A stretch of 64,000 nt of DNA. Source: DATJHM01 sp963777355. Its GTDB lineage: Bacteria; Chloroflexota; Ktedonobacteria; Ktedonobacterales; Ktedonobacteraceae. Positions within the stretch are counted from its first letter, which is position 1, and each line of letters starts with the position of its first letter. Under the pieces are notes generated by a model. It was not told where the DNA came from. It ran no database searches and was given only the letters and a program-made list of their open reading frames with translations. Positions 33,415 through 42,346 of this stretch are shown here, piece after piece. The stretch spans positions 806,001-870,000 of the forward strand of contig CAVZQK010000022.1 in NCBI GenBank assembly GCA_963777355.1. The letters are read 5' to 3'. A program made the position numbers and the translations under genes.

Positions 33415-33451
33415 GTGGTCGGGAGGGAGAGAGAGGATGACACCCGACCAC
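33415..33451. repeat. Inverted repeat in the intergenic region before the DUF1015 gene
   Basis: GTGGTCGGG (33415-33423) and CCCGACCAC (33443-33451) around a purine-rich loop. The region 33174-33729 holds no supported gene; it must carry the divergent promoters of the pseudokinase and DUF1015 genes. Confidence 0.45.
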
Positions 33452-33729
33452 TACAAAGAGGAGAAAAGGGGGGGTTGTATGGAGTTGGGAGTGCTCCGTT
33501 AAACCAGGAACATTTGTTCCACGTCCAGATAGTACCATGAGCACTAGCCGCTTGTCAAGAGATTTTAGAACAAAAAATCTCTATCGATACTATTCACGTC
33601 CACCTTGAGAATCATCCCGCTCTTTCTGCCTCTTTTTGCGTGATACAATGAAGACGTTTCTACAGACTCTCTGCCTGTGAACAGAGAGCGTTTTACAACA
33701 AAAAAGATTTTGAGGATGAGAAAATAGAT

Positions 33730-35038
33730 ATGGCTGACGTGAGACCAGTACGCGGCATTCGTTTTGCCGCCGAACAGGTGGGCAACCTGGCAGAGGTGAT
33801 CGCCCCCCCTTATGATGTCATTAGCAAAGAGGCTCAGGCACGTTATTATCAGCGTAACCCCTATAATATTATTCGGATAGAGCTTGGAGAAGAGAAACCA
33901 GGCGATACAACCCTGAATTCTGTTTACACACGAGCGGCAGCAAGACTGGCTGAATGGCGTTATCAGGGTATACTTCGGCAAGAGCAGCAGCCTGTTTACT
34001 ACCTCTATCAACAAAAATTTTCTCAGCAGGGAAAGCAGTTTACGCGTACAGAGTCTACTCGCGAGGGTACGCCTGGAGCCGTGGAGCGCACGTGTTATCC
34101 TACCTCATGAGCATACCCTAGCAAAAGCAAAAAATGATCGTTTGCAACTCTATCGGGCATGTGCGACCAATACCAGTCCAATTATGTGTCTCTATGATGA
34201 TCCACAAACCCGCTTACGTAGCCTGCTCGCGCCTTATGCTCAACAACCAGAGGTACAGATCGTGGATGAGTCTGGTGAGGAGCATCTGTTACAGCCCATT
34301 CAGGATAGAGACCATATTGCTCTTATCCAAAGTTTCTTCTCCGAGCGTCAGTTATATATTGCTGATGGTCACCATCGCTATGAAACGGCTTTGAATTATC
34401 GCAATGAAGTGCTTGAGCAACGACGAGAACTGGATGTAGATGATGCGGTAAACTTTACTTTGATGGCGCTTATTGACATTGAAGATCCAGGCATGCTGGT
34501 TCTGCCCACTCACCGTCTGCTTTCAAATCTGGACCAGCAGACGCTAGAAAAGCTCTCTCCACACGCTCTGGCTCAATATTTTGATATTCAGGCGCTGGAT
34601 GCTCAGAAGGAGAGCGAAGAAGTTCTTCGCACATTGGCTAGCTATGGAGAACAGAGCCAGGCTCTGGTCGTTTTTACCGCAGAACAGGCGCTCCTCCTCC
34701 AGATGAACGAAGTGGGACGACGCTTTATGAATGAGAGTGGACGTGCACAAGCCTGGAATAACCTGGATGTTGCAATTGCCCAACGTCTCATTTTAGAGGC
34801 TCTGCTTGGTCTGCGTCCAGAAGATATGACTGCGGGCACCTACGTACGCTACTCGCACGAACCAGCCCAGGTAGTAGCAGAGGTACGTAACGGGACAGCT
34901 CAGGCGGCTCTTCTGCTCAACTCCACACCGCTACGGCAGGTTCGTGATGTTGCAACAGCGGACGAACGTATGCCACAAAAATCTACCTACCTGTATCCTA
35001 AGTTGATTACTGGCCTGGTTATGAATCCATTATGGTAA
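33730..35038 (+). CDS. DUF1015-family protein (one apparent frameshift)
   Basis: Conserved protein of about 435 residues, widespread in bacteria and of unknown function. The first frame gives MADVRPVRGIRFAAE, NLAEVIAPPYDVISKEAQ and NPYNIIRIELGEEKPGD, the usual start of the family. The second frame resumes with VRLEPWSARVILPHEHTLAKAK, SPIMCLYDDP, QLYIADGHHRYETALNYR and TLMALIDIEDPGMLVLPTHR. A one-base shift near 34047, in CGTACAGAG, separates them; removing it restores the expected QSLLARVRLEPW. Since both halves are well conserved, an indel error is the best explanation. The ADGHHRYE motif is nearly invariant in the family and suggests a catalytic or metal role. The C-terminus is complete, ending at TAA 35038. 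Confidence 0.85.
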
Positions 35039-35063
35039 GTTGACACTTCCCCGCTTAAAAGGA

Positions 35064-35108
35064 CGGGCCATTCCTCTCCGCTCTCAAGAGATGAGGAGGA
35101 ATGGCCCG
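35064..35108. terminator. Two-way terminator after the DUF1015 gene
   Basis: CGGGCCATTCCTC (35064-35076) and GAGGAATGGCCCG (35096-35108), perfect 13-bp arms between convergent genes. Confidence 0.7.
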
Positions 35109-35125
35109 ACTTCGTAAGGGTGTTT

Positions 35126-36769
35126 TTACTCATCCGTTGCTGGACGCATATTCAGAGGTGGAGCACTATTTCCATTGCGAAGAGAGGCAAACATCATGCG
35201 CAATGGACCTTGCTCAATAGACATACGCATTAGCACACGTAGGAAGTCTTGCTCGTGTATGGACACCTGCGATTGAGGATCGAGTACGGTTGCAACTGCA
35301 TTCGTCATCTGGGCTTCGCGCTCACGCCCGCCAAGCTGCAAGAGTTTTGCTTGCAAACGCAGACGCGACGTAAATAACTCGCGCCAGTGGTCATCGATCA
35401 ATTCAGTCAATGCCTCATCGATGAGCTCCTCTAAAAACTCCTGCGCCTTTTTTTTCTGCGCAACTGTCAATTTACGCGGATGGCGGGTAACTTCTGCATT
35501 GTATACTTGCAGATAACGAGCAATAAAAGGTTCGGTCCGTTCCATTGGATCGTATAACCAGGAAAGAAACTCTGGGTGCTGAAAAAGCTCTCCGCCACGC
35601 CCTGCAAGAGCAAATGTCTCGGCATCAAGGGCACGCGGCTCCAGGGACAATGAGGGAGTGCCCTCGCCCCGCAGCGCATTTTCCAACAATGGACGCCAGA
35701 CAACATAAGAAATGGGATGATTATGATGCAGACGCTTATTTGTTTCGCTCGCACGCATAATTAAAGCACGCGCGAAATTGAAAGGGACTAAAAAGCTGAA
35801 GAAACCCTGTTCCTGAAGATCCTGCACCAGGCTAGCACGACGCTCACTATCCATTCCATCAAGACCATAGCAATCTTTTATCCCCATAGTATCCTGATAG
35901 AGGACATTCATCCCCTTCAGTAATCCATCAGGGCGTAACCAGGAGAGCATTATCAGTTGAGAGCCCGTTCCATCGATATAACTGGCCCTTGCCTCATATG
36001 GTACCAACTGCTGGATATCGAGTTCAGGCTCTAGCAATTCTTCCTGGCTGAATTCGCCCTGCATCGTCAGACGGCCCAGAGTCGCACGTGCTTGCTGCTT
36101 GAGCGTACGAGGAGCATCCGTTGACAAAACATAATTCAACGCAGGGAGCGATTGCTGAGCGGCGATGGGGCCCAACTGCTCAAGAGCCTCCACCACAGCA
36201 CTGGCCACTTTCAGCGGCTGATTCTCCAGGAGTGGAACGAGCAGGTGGGCAGCACGAGCATCATTACTACTCCCCAACCAGTCAATGAAGGCCAGACGAC
36301 GTTCCATTGGCATGGCAATAACATCCTGAAGAATAGACTCAATGCCCATCTCACTTTTCCCTACCAGTTCCAACAACCGCATCTGCATCTGCTGCATAGC
36401 CGAGACAGGATCATTTAAATATTCAATCATCCCATCGTCAACCATCTCGGAGTCGAACTCTTTCAAAATAGGTGCCAAGGCGAGTTTTGCCAGATCACTG
36501 AGTGTTGGATCAGCCACCAGGTCTTCTAACTCTTCAAGATCATCTTCCGTAGCCACTTCTGCAAGAATGAGAATGGCTGCGGTATGTGCCGCCACATCGC
36601 GACTACGCAGCAGGTGTAGTACCTTGTCCCGCGCTCCCTTAGCCCATTCCTCCTCCAGGCGATCAAAATAGTGCTGCAATGTCTCGCTATCGAGATCATC
36701 ACGGCGACAAATTGCAACTAAGATACTATCAATACTGTCTTGCGGAGGTCTTTGACGTCCTCGCGGCAT
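35126..36769 (-). CDS. HEAT-like repeat protein
   Basis: Cytosolic protein of 547 residues. The N-terminal half is a run of paired helices of HEAT or armadillo type: HTAAILILAEVATEDDLEEL, LSDLAKLALAPILKEF, AHLLVPLLENQPLKVASAVVEALEQLG, SLPALNYVLSTDAPRTLKQQARATLGRL. The C-terminal half (from about residue 260: YIDGTGSQLIMLSWLRPDG, FFSFLVPFNFARALIMR, LTELIDDHWRELFTSRLRLQ) is a conserved but unnamed domain. No catalytic motif or membrane segment is visible. Start at ATG 36769. A scaffold role is inferred from the repeats; nothing in the neighbourhood indicates the partner. Confidence 0.75.
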   Translation of the reverse strand: MPRGRQRPPQDSIDSILVAICRRDDLDSETLQHYFDRLEEEWAKGARDKVLHLLRSRDVAAHTAAILILAEVATEDDLEELEDLVADPTLSDLAKLALAPILKEFDSEMVDDGMIEYLNDPVSAMQQMQMRLLELVGKSEMGIESILQDVIAMPMERRLAFIDWLGSSNDARAAHLLVPLLENQPLKVASAVVEALEQLGPIAAQQSLPALNYVLSTDAPRTLKQQARATLGRLTMQGEFSQEELLEPELDIQQLVPYEARASYIDGTGSQLIMLSWLRPDGLLKGMNVLYQDTMGIKDCYGLDGMDSERRASLVQDLQEQGFFSFLVPFNFARALIMRASETNKRLHHNHPISYVVWRPLLENALRGEGTPSLSLEPRALDAETFALAGRGGELFQHPEFLSWLYDPMERTEPFIARYLQVYNAEVTRHPRKLTVAQKKKAQEFLEELIDEALTELIDDHWRELFTSRLRLQAKLLQLGGREREAQMTNAVATVLDPQSQVSIHEQDFLRVLMRMSIEQGPLRMMFASLRNGNSAPPLNMRPATDE

Positions 36770-36870
36770 AAATTTTCTCTCCTTTTTCTCGTAGGAGTTT
36801 TTTGTCAGGTAGTATTGGGCACATTAATGGAGCCTATTGTACCACGTCACCTTAAGGGAGTCGAGGACCA

Positions 36871-36907
36871 TAAAGAGAGAGTATTTCGCACGAATACTCT
36901 CTCTTTA
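36871..36907 (-). terminator. Terminator of the first Vgb-like propeller gene
   Basis: TAAAGAGAGAGTATT (36871-36885) and AATACTCTCTCTTTA (36893-36907), a perfect 15-bp stem with a seven-base loop starting 11 bp after the stop. Confidence 0.75.
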
Positions 36908-36917
36908 GACTTCAGTA

Positions 36918-39368
36918 CTACAGTGAGGTTGCAGAGAATGAGGTGAAGGTCGCAACCGCACTCGCGGCTAATACACGTATACCACATTGCCCACTGGTGA
37001 GGGATGTATCCGTGGCGGTTACCATCCAACTCCCCGGCTCACTTCCCGCACTCGCCCAGACCTTCGCGGAGAGCGTTGTCCCCACAACCTGGAAACGGAT
37101 CGAATACTTCGTATTTGCCTGCGCCGCAAATGGCATCGTCTTCAGAGTCGTCGCTGTGCCATTGACTTTTTTCTGGAGGACCAGATTCGTTCCATCGATA
37201 TACGCTTTGTACCAGTTATTCCCATCGGTGAAACGCACTACCGCGCCAAAATTACTACTCGTAAAGTTGCTAAGCGATGCAGTGAGTAAAACCTGGGCAT
37301 TGCTGGCTGCTGAACCAAGCACTCCACTGTAACTCAAGCTAGTATTCGTAGCCAGACCAGCATTATTCGAGATGGAGAAAGCACTTGCGGAATTAGCATC
37401 TGCTCCCCAGGTATGCCCATCTGAAGCAGTCCCCCAGAAGCTTTGATTCGCTCGTTGAAAGGTATCTTGACCAAGAGAAGTACCACCGGTCGGTGTGGAG
37501 GTTGCTGTCGCTGTGGCAGTAGAAGTCGCCGTTGCTGTCGCTGTGGCAGTAGAAGTCGCCGTTGCTGTCGCTGTCGGCGTCACACCAACAGTTGACGTTG
37601 GTGTTGGTGTAGCAGACCCCCCTGGAGAGGTTGCAGAGAATGAGGTGAAGGTCACAACCGCACCTGTTGCTAATACACGTATACCACATTGCCCACTGGT
37701 GAGGGATGTATCCGTGGCGGTTATCATCCAACTCCCCGGCTCACTTCCCGCACTCGCCCAGACCTTCGCGGAGAGCGTTGTCCCCACAACCTGGAAACGA
37801 ATCGAATACTTCGTATTTGCCTGCGCCGCAAATGGCATCGTCGTCAGAATCGTCGCGGTGCCATTGACTTTTTTCTGGATGACCAGATTCGCTCCATCGA
37901 TATACGCTTTGTACCAGTTATTCCCATCGGTGAAACGCACTACCGCGCCAAAATTACTACTCGTAAAGTTACTAAGCGCGCCTGTGAGGAGCACCTGCGC
38001 ATCGGTTGCCACAGGACCAAGCACTCCACTATAACTCAGTCCACCATTAGTCACCAGACCTGTATTGTTTGAGATGGAGAAAGCACTTGCGGAATTAGCA
38101 TCTCCCCCCCAAACATGCCCATCTGAAGCAGTCCCCCAGAAGCTTTGATTCGCTCGCTGGAATGTGTCCTGGGCCAGAGAACTACCTGGTTGAGGAGTTG
38201 CTGTCGGCGTTACAGTGGGCAACGTGGTAGCAGTCGCTGTCGGCGTTCCTGAGCCACCGCCTGTAGGACCACCAGTGATCTTCGCTACTTTGTTCGCAAA
38301 CTCTTCTGTGAACCAGATCACATTGTTAGCGTCAGCATGAATTCCATCGTGGGGATGACTACCTGAAGAAGGAGTGGTAGCGACCGAAGGGGAACCTACG
38401 CCACTGATGTTAAAGTAGCCATAAATGCTCTGAAGCGAGTCGGTAAACCAGACATAGCCATTGCTATCGGCGGTTATTCCAGAGGTATGAGAACCGCAAT
38501 TGCTACAAATCTGCTGATAATGGTACTCGCTCACTCCATTATTTGTCCCAGGAACAGCCTGTGCCAGACTCAGCTTGCCGATCGCTGATACCCAGCCCTC
38601 ACTCCACCAGATATCTCCATTCTTGTCTATAGTAATAAGATGAGGGGTTAAACCCGTAGTTGATCCAGTGCGAATTTTATACTCATTCAATACGCCACCC
38701 GTCGTATACTCACCTATCAACGCCACCGCATCACTATTTTCTGTAAACCAGACATTGTCAGAACTATCCACGGTAATACCGTAAGGAACACTATTTGTAG
38801 CAGGCGTCGCTATCTCTTTAAATGTCTGTGTAGAAGGATTGAAAGAACCAATTTTATTACTATAATGCTCGGTAAACCAGATAATACCCTTCGAGTCAAT
38901 CGCTACTCCCCAGGGACCAGAGCTGGCAGTTGGTACTACCCATTGGCTGTATGTCTGGGTAGCAGGATTGTACATACCCAGTGAATTTGTCATGGGCATT
39001 GGAAACCAGGCTCGCCCTTGCTTGTCAAAGGCGATAAATAGCGGTTGCCCAAAACCATTAGGAAGTTGATAGGAGGCTGCCCAGGCACTACCTTGCGAAT
39101 TATAAACATCCAGATGCCCTGGAGGCGTACCACTACTACAATACGGTGAGGGATCGCACCCAGGCATCGCGACCCATACTTTTCCAGTTCCATCGAATGC
39201 AGTTCCCCAGGGGTCCGATCCCCCATTCGTAGAAAAATCAGTCGCTGTGGGAGTGGCCGCTGCTGCTATTTTTGCCTGAACCGGTGCTACAACACCAGGT
39301 ACGACAAAAGTGCAAAGACAGACCATACCCAAAACAACGATACTTAAAAGAAAGCCTCGTCTTTTCAT
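36918..39368 (-). CDS. Secreted Vgb-like beta-propeller with two duplicated jelly-roll domains
   Basis: Exported protein of 816 residues. It begins with a Sec signal peptide (MKRRGFLLSIVVLGMVCLCTF, then a cleavable Ala-rich end). Residues 45-370 form a propeller of the virginiamycin-B-lyase/NHL type with blades such as GIIWFTEHYSNKIG, NVWFTENSDAVAL, DIWWSEGWVSAIG and VIWFTEEFANKVA. Two nearly identical domains of about 190 residues follow (DTFQRANQSFWGTASDGH, FTDGNNWYKAYIDG, KYSIRFQVVGTTLSAKVW), each with a jelly-roll pattern, separated by a Thr/Ala/Pro linker (TATATATSTATAT). The pair arose by recent duplication. Lyase activity is not implied; many Vgb-like propellers are surface binding modules. 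The next gene upstream is a paralogue of the propeller part. Confidence 0.85.
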   Translation of the reverse strand: MKRRGFLLSIVVLGMVCLCTFVVPGVVAPVQAKIAAAATPTATDFSTNGGSDPWGTAFDGTGKVWVAMPGCDPSPYCSSGTPPGHLDVYNSQGSAWAASYQLPNGFGQPLFIAFDKQGRAWFPMPMTNSLGMYNPATQTYSQWVVPTASSGPWGVAIDSKGIIWFTEHYSNKIGSFNPSTQTFKEIATPATNSVPYGITVDSSDNVWFTENSDAVALIGEYTTGGVLNEYKIRTGSTTGLTPHLITIDKNGDIWWSEGWVSAIGKLSLAQAVPGTNNGVSEYHYQQICSNCGSHTSGITADSNGYVWFTDSLQSIYGYFNISGVGSPSVATTPSSGSHPHDGIHADANNVIWFTEEFANKVAKITGGPTGGGSGTPTATATTLPTVTPTATPQPGSSLAQDTFQRANQSFWGTASDGHVWGGDANSASAFSISNNTGLVTNGGLSYSGVLGPVATDAQVLLTGALSNFTSSNFGAVVRFTDGNNWYKAYIDGANLVIQKKVNGTATILTTMPFAAQANTKYSIRFQVVGTTLSAKVWASAGSEPGSWMITATDTSLTSGQCGIRVLATGAVVTFTSFSATSPGGSATPTPTSTVGVTPTATATATSTATATATATSTATATATSTPTGGTSLGQDTFQRANQSFWGTASDGHTWGADANSASAFSISNNAGLATNTSLSYSGVLGSAASNAQVLLTASLSNFTSSNFGAVVRFTDGNNWYKAYIDGTNLVLQKKVNGTATTLKTMPFAAQANTKYSIRFQVVGTTLSAKVWASAGSEPGSWMVTATDTSLTSGQCGIRVLAASAVATFTSFSATSL
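36925..37480. repeat. Intragenic repeat copy A (about 556 bp)
   Basis: First of two nearly identical stretches in the propeller gene, offset by 702 bp from copy B. The identity at DNA level, including silent sites, indicates a recent duplication or gene conversion. Confidence 0.85.
37502..37580. repeat. Short tandem repeat in the linker (36-bp period)
   Basis: GCTGTGGCAGTAGAAGTC and GCCGTTGCTGTC alternate, giving a 36-bp period that encodes the Thr/Ala/Ser linker between the two duplicated domains. A likely slippage site. Confidence 0.75.
37627..38182. repeat. Intragenic repeat copy B (about 556 bp)
   Basis: Second copy of the domain-coding repeat, 702 bp from copy A. A handful of substitutions distinguish the two. 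Confidence 0.85.
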
Positions 39369-39479
39369 TCAGAACATCCTTTTGCATAGCATATTAAAAG
39401 ATAATCATTGCTCATACTGTATAACGGCACACTGCCTACAAATTCACTCTAAAATCAAGAATGTAAATTCTGCAATAAA

Positions 39480-39513
39480 AACAAGAGATTCAGGAGAACC
39501 CGAATCTCTTGTT
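39480..39513 (-). terminator. Terminator of the second Vgb-like propeller gene
   Basis: AACAAGAGATTC (39480-39491) and GAATCTCTTGTT (39502-39513), followed on the minus strand by TTTTTATT. Confidence 0.85.
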
Positions 39514-39557
39514 TTCTCTTCTTTTTCCAGGTAGCCCTCTACCGAGTGAGAAGATTG

Positions 39558-42155
39558 CTAGTTACCAGTGTACCCTAGAATATCACTGCCCCCTTGCGTA
39601 GTAAATGCACTCACTCCATAGGTATTCCAATACATTGGCCGCTCGGTTACAAAAGGGGCACCGTTGGCAGAATGAACAACCATCGAGACCTCATACCCGG
39701 TATGATCATCTCCAGGTTGGGCCATGCTCCCGCGCACCAGGGCGCTCACATCTACTGTAGAGCGTGTATTGGCTTTGATAGTATAACTACGATTAATAGT
39801 AACTCCCTTGCCATTTACCAGCGTAACAGTAATCTGTTCATCGGTAGTGGTAGGGTTTTGCAACGTTAGCCATTCGTTGTAGCCAGTATTGCTGTAACCT
39901 TCAGCAAAACTATAGACGGTCTGCGCTGCTGGACCAGGCTGACCAATGATATCAGTAACACCTTGCGCCTGCGTCTGATTGCCATTGATTGTGTGCTGAT
40001 AGTAGAAGAATTGCGTACGCTGTACTACTATTTTTGCACCGGTGGACTGCACCTCTACAGAGACCTCTGGTGTGCTTCCAGAGAAGACGTTGGCTGCATT
40101 GACATTCCACACAGTCTGTCCATTTGCAGGAATCGTAAGTGTTGCCGTGCCAGTCGCACCTGTCTGAGATTTCAGAATCACCTTTACTGACGCCGGAGCC
40201 CCCACAGGGTCCACATTGGCAATACTTAGATTTTCCTGATAGCCGTTTCCAGTATATCCTTCAGCAAACAACCAGTCATTCGCTATTGTCTGCCCGCCCA
40301 CTACATCAGCAGCACCATAAACACCGTAGATATTGCTAAAGTAGGAAGGACGCTCAACCATCACAGGGGCACTCGATGTTACCACCGCAGCAACATCTCC
40401 CGGCATATTCAAGCCATTTGGCGCAATTGTGCCACGTGCATTTGCGGAAACCGTGAGATTCTGTACACCCACCTGATGACCACCAGCAAAGTACGTCGCC
40501 GTTACATTCGCAGGTCCGCCATTAGGATTTAAAACACTCAGGTAGCTCGTCATCTGACTGCCAGTGGGTACATCCGCAAAGTAGAAATTGGTATTCAAAT
40601 GGGTGAGGCCAAGCACATCAGTACCACTACTAATCCCATGATAATTGACAAAGTATATTGGCCGCTCGGCTACAATGCCATTACAATTGGTCGCATTCAC
40701 GATTGTCGCCACAGATGCAGCTGGCGTCTGCGTCCAATCAATCCCAATATCAGCATGGACAGCCTCAGTCAGACGCGATGAAGCGGGCACATTGACGGAG
40801 ACGGTTTTTGTATGTGATGTTGGATCATTATCCAGGCTATACAGATATTGAAGATTGACATTACAGGCCGTCCCACCGGGGTTTTCCAGGGTAAGATACT
40901 CACGGAAGCCTTTCCCGACACGACCCTCAGCAAAATACCAGGTTTTATTGATAGGCGCATTCACAGGACCGGTAGATCCGGTTGGCGGTGCAGAGGACGA
41001 TCCTCCTCCTGGTGTCGGCAAAGGTGGCACACCCGATTGTGCAACCTCTCCAACTCTTCGCGCAAATTCTTCTGTGAAGAAGACATTACCTGATGGACTC
41101 ACGCCCACACCATCATGCGGATGCGAATTGGGACTGAGCGCCATTGTGTTGAAGCTTCCATTACTCAGCGAGAAGACATCTGAACTGAGCGAGTTATCAA
41201 CCCACACAACTCCATTGCCATCAACGCCAACACCGGAAATATGCGTCCCGGCAGAACCATGAGGAGTGGCAAAGCTTGAAATACCATTGCTCGTACCATT
41301 TTTGAGCGAGGCAATTGCCAACTGATAGACCTTACCATCAAAACCGCCAGTGACCCAAATATTGCCACGACCATCATAGGCAATCAAATGCGGTGTGGTC
41401 CCCGCACCAGGTGACGGGATCAGATACTCATTAATCGATGAGGTCGTCAATGCCCCTGTCGCAGGCGGCATAAAACTCCCTACACGCGCATCTGTCGGCA
41501 AGTTCTCTGTAAACCAGATAGCGCCTGTCGTCGGATCAGGACCAGCAATGCCATACGGCTTACTTACCCCGGATGGAATCGCTGTCTCCGTGATGGTCCC
41601 TGTCGCGGTGTTCAACTCACCAATCTGGTTCGCTAGTATCTCTGTGAACCAGAGATTGCCATGTGTATCAAGAGTGAGATCATACGGACCTGCTGAAGGT
41701 GTGTTGACAGGAAAAGCCTTCCAGACGGAAGCACTCGGATTGGAAAAGTTTGGTAACAATTCACCAATAGTATTGGCTGTAGGCATTGAGAACCAGACAT
41801 TGCCATTCCCATCAGCTTTCACAAAGACCGGCCCTGAGAAGCCTGCCTGATTGGGAACCTGGAAATTTGTTACCACCGTGGGGCCATTCGTTACCGCTGC
41901 AATAGCTCCATTCGAGCTTGTAGCACCTCTAGAGCAGACTGGCGTCTCATCACAGCCCGGCTCTGCTACCCAGGTATTGCCACGATTATCAAAGCCTACC
42001 CCCCAGGGAAAACTACCAGGCAACGATGCCTCTAAAGGGGCAGCATGAGCTGCATGCATAACCCCAAATGTGATTCCTATACTCCCTAGCAAAACAAGCA
42101 GTGCAATTCCTAATCGCACAGGCGTGTTCAGATAAAACCCTTTCTTCTTCGACAC
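39558..42155 (-). CDS. Secreted Vgb-like beta-propeller with four C-terminal repeat modules
   Basis: Exported protein of 865 residues. A hydrophobic signal or anchor (LGIALLVLLGSIGITFGVM) precedes an Ala-rich cleavage region. Residues 45-400 are a propeller like that of the next gene downstream (NVWFSMPTANTIGEL, NLWFTEILANQIGEL, AIWFTENLPTDARVG, NIWVTGGFDGKVY, VFFTEEFARRVGEV). The C-terminal half has four related modules of roughly 110 residues, each starting like YFAEGRVGKGFREYLTL and ending like ERPIYFVNYHG...DVLG; they resemble DUF5719-type surface domains, which I name with caution. The protein is likely displayed on the cell surface. It and the downstream gene are in tandem, each with its own terminator. 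Confidence 0.83.
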   Translation of the reverse strand: MSKKKGFYLNTPVRLGIALLVLLGSIGITFGVMHAAHAAPLEASLPGSFPWGVGFDNRGNTWVAEPGCDETPVCSRGATSSNGAIAAVTNGPTVVTNFQVPNQAGFSGPVFVKADGNGNVWFSMPTANTIGELLPNFSNPSASVWKAFPVNTPSAGPYDLTLDTHGNLWFTEILANQIGELNTATGTITETAIPSGVSKPYGIAGPDPTTGAIWFTENLPTDARVGSFMPPATGALTTSSINEYLIPSPGAGTTPHLIAYDGRGNIWVTGGFDGKVYQLAIASLKNGTSNGISSFATPHGSAGTHISGVGVDGNGVVWVDNSLSSDVFSLSNGSFNTMALSPNSHPHDGVGVSPSGNVFFTEEFARRVGEVAQSGVPPLPTPGGGSSSAPPTGSTGPVNAPINKTWYFAEGRVGKGFREYLTLENPGGTACNVNLQYLYSLDNDPTSHTKTVSVNVPASSRLTEAVHADIGIDWTQTPAASVATIVNATNCNGIVAERPIYFVNYHGISSGTDVLGLTHLNTNFYFADVPTGSQMTSYLSVLNPNGGPANVTATYFAGGHQVGVQNLTVSANARGTIAPNGLNMPGDVAAVVTSSAPVMVERPSYFSNIYGVYGAADVVGGQTIANDWLFAEGYTGNGYQENLSIANVDPVGAPASVKVILKSQTGATGTATLTIPANGQTVWNVNAANVFSGSTPEVSVEVQSTGAKIVVQRTQFFYYQHTINGNQTQAQGVTDIIGQPGPAAQTVYSFAEGYSNTGYNEWLTLQNPTTTDEQITVTLVNGKGVTINRSYTIKANTRSTVDVSALVRGSMAQPGDDHTGYEVSMVVHSANGAPFVTERPMYWNTYGVSAFTTQGGSDILGYTGN

Positions 42156-42346
42156 CTGTTAATTCATAAAATAAGTTTTTCGCTCCTATTACTATTTGAA
42201 TTTGAGCATCTTTTTCTAGTGTGTTACATTTATAAAAATCTGAGCTTATTATCTTGCACTGAAACAAACTGAACAAGACACAAAGGTATCAATATTTTGA
42301 TCTTATTGTAGCTCTGCTCTTTTTGTACCTGTACAATATAGACTTC

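Noticed and set aside
36943..38072. Plus-strand open frames with repeated Val/Ala-rich sequence
   Set aside because: They are the reverse reading of the duplicated domains and linker of the propeller gene.
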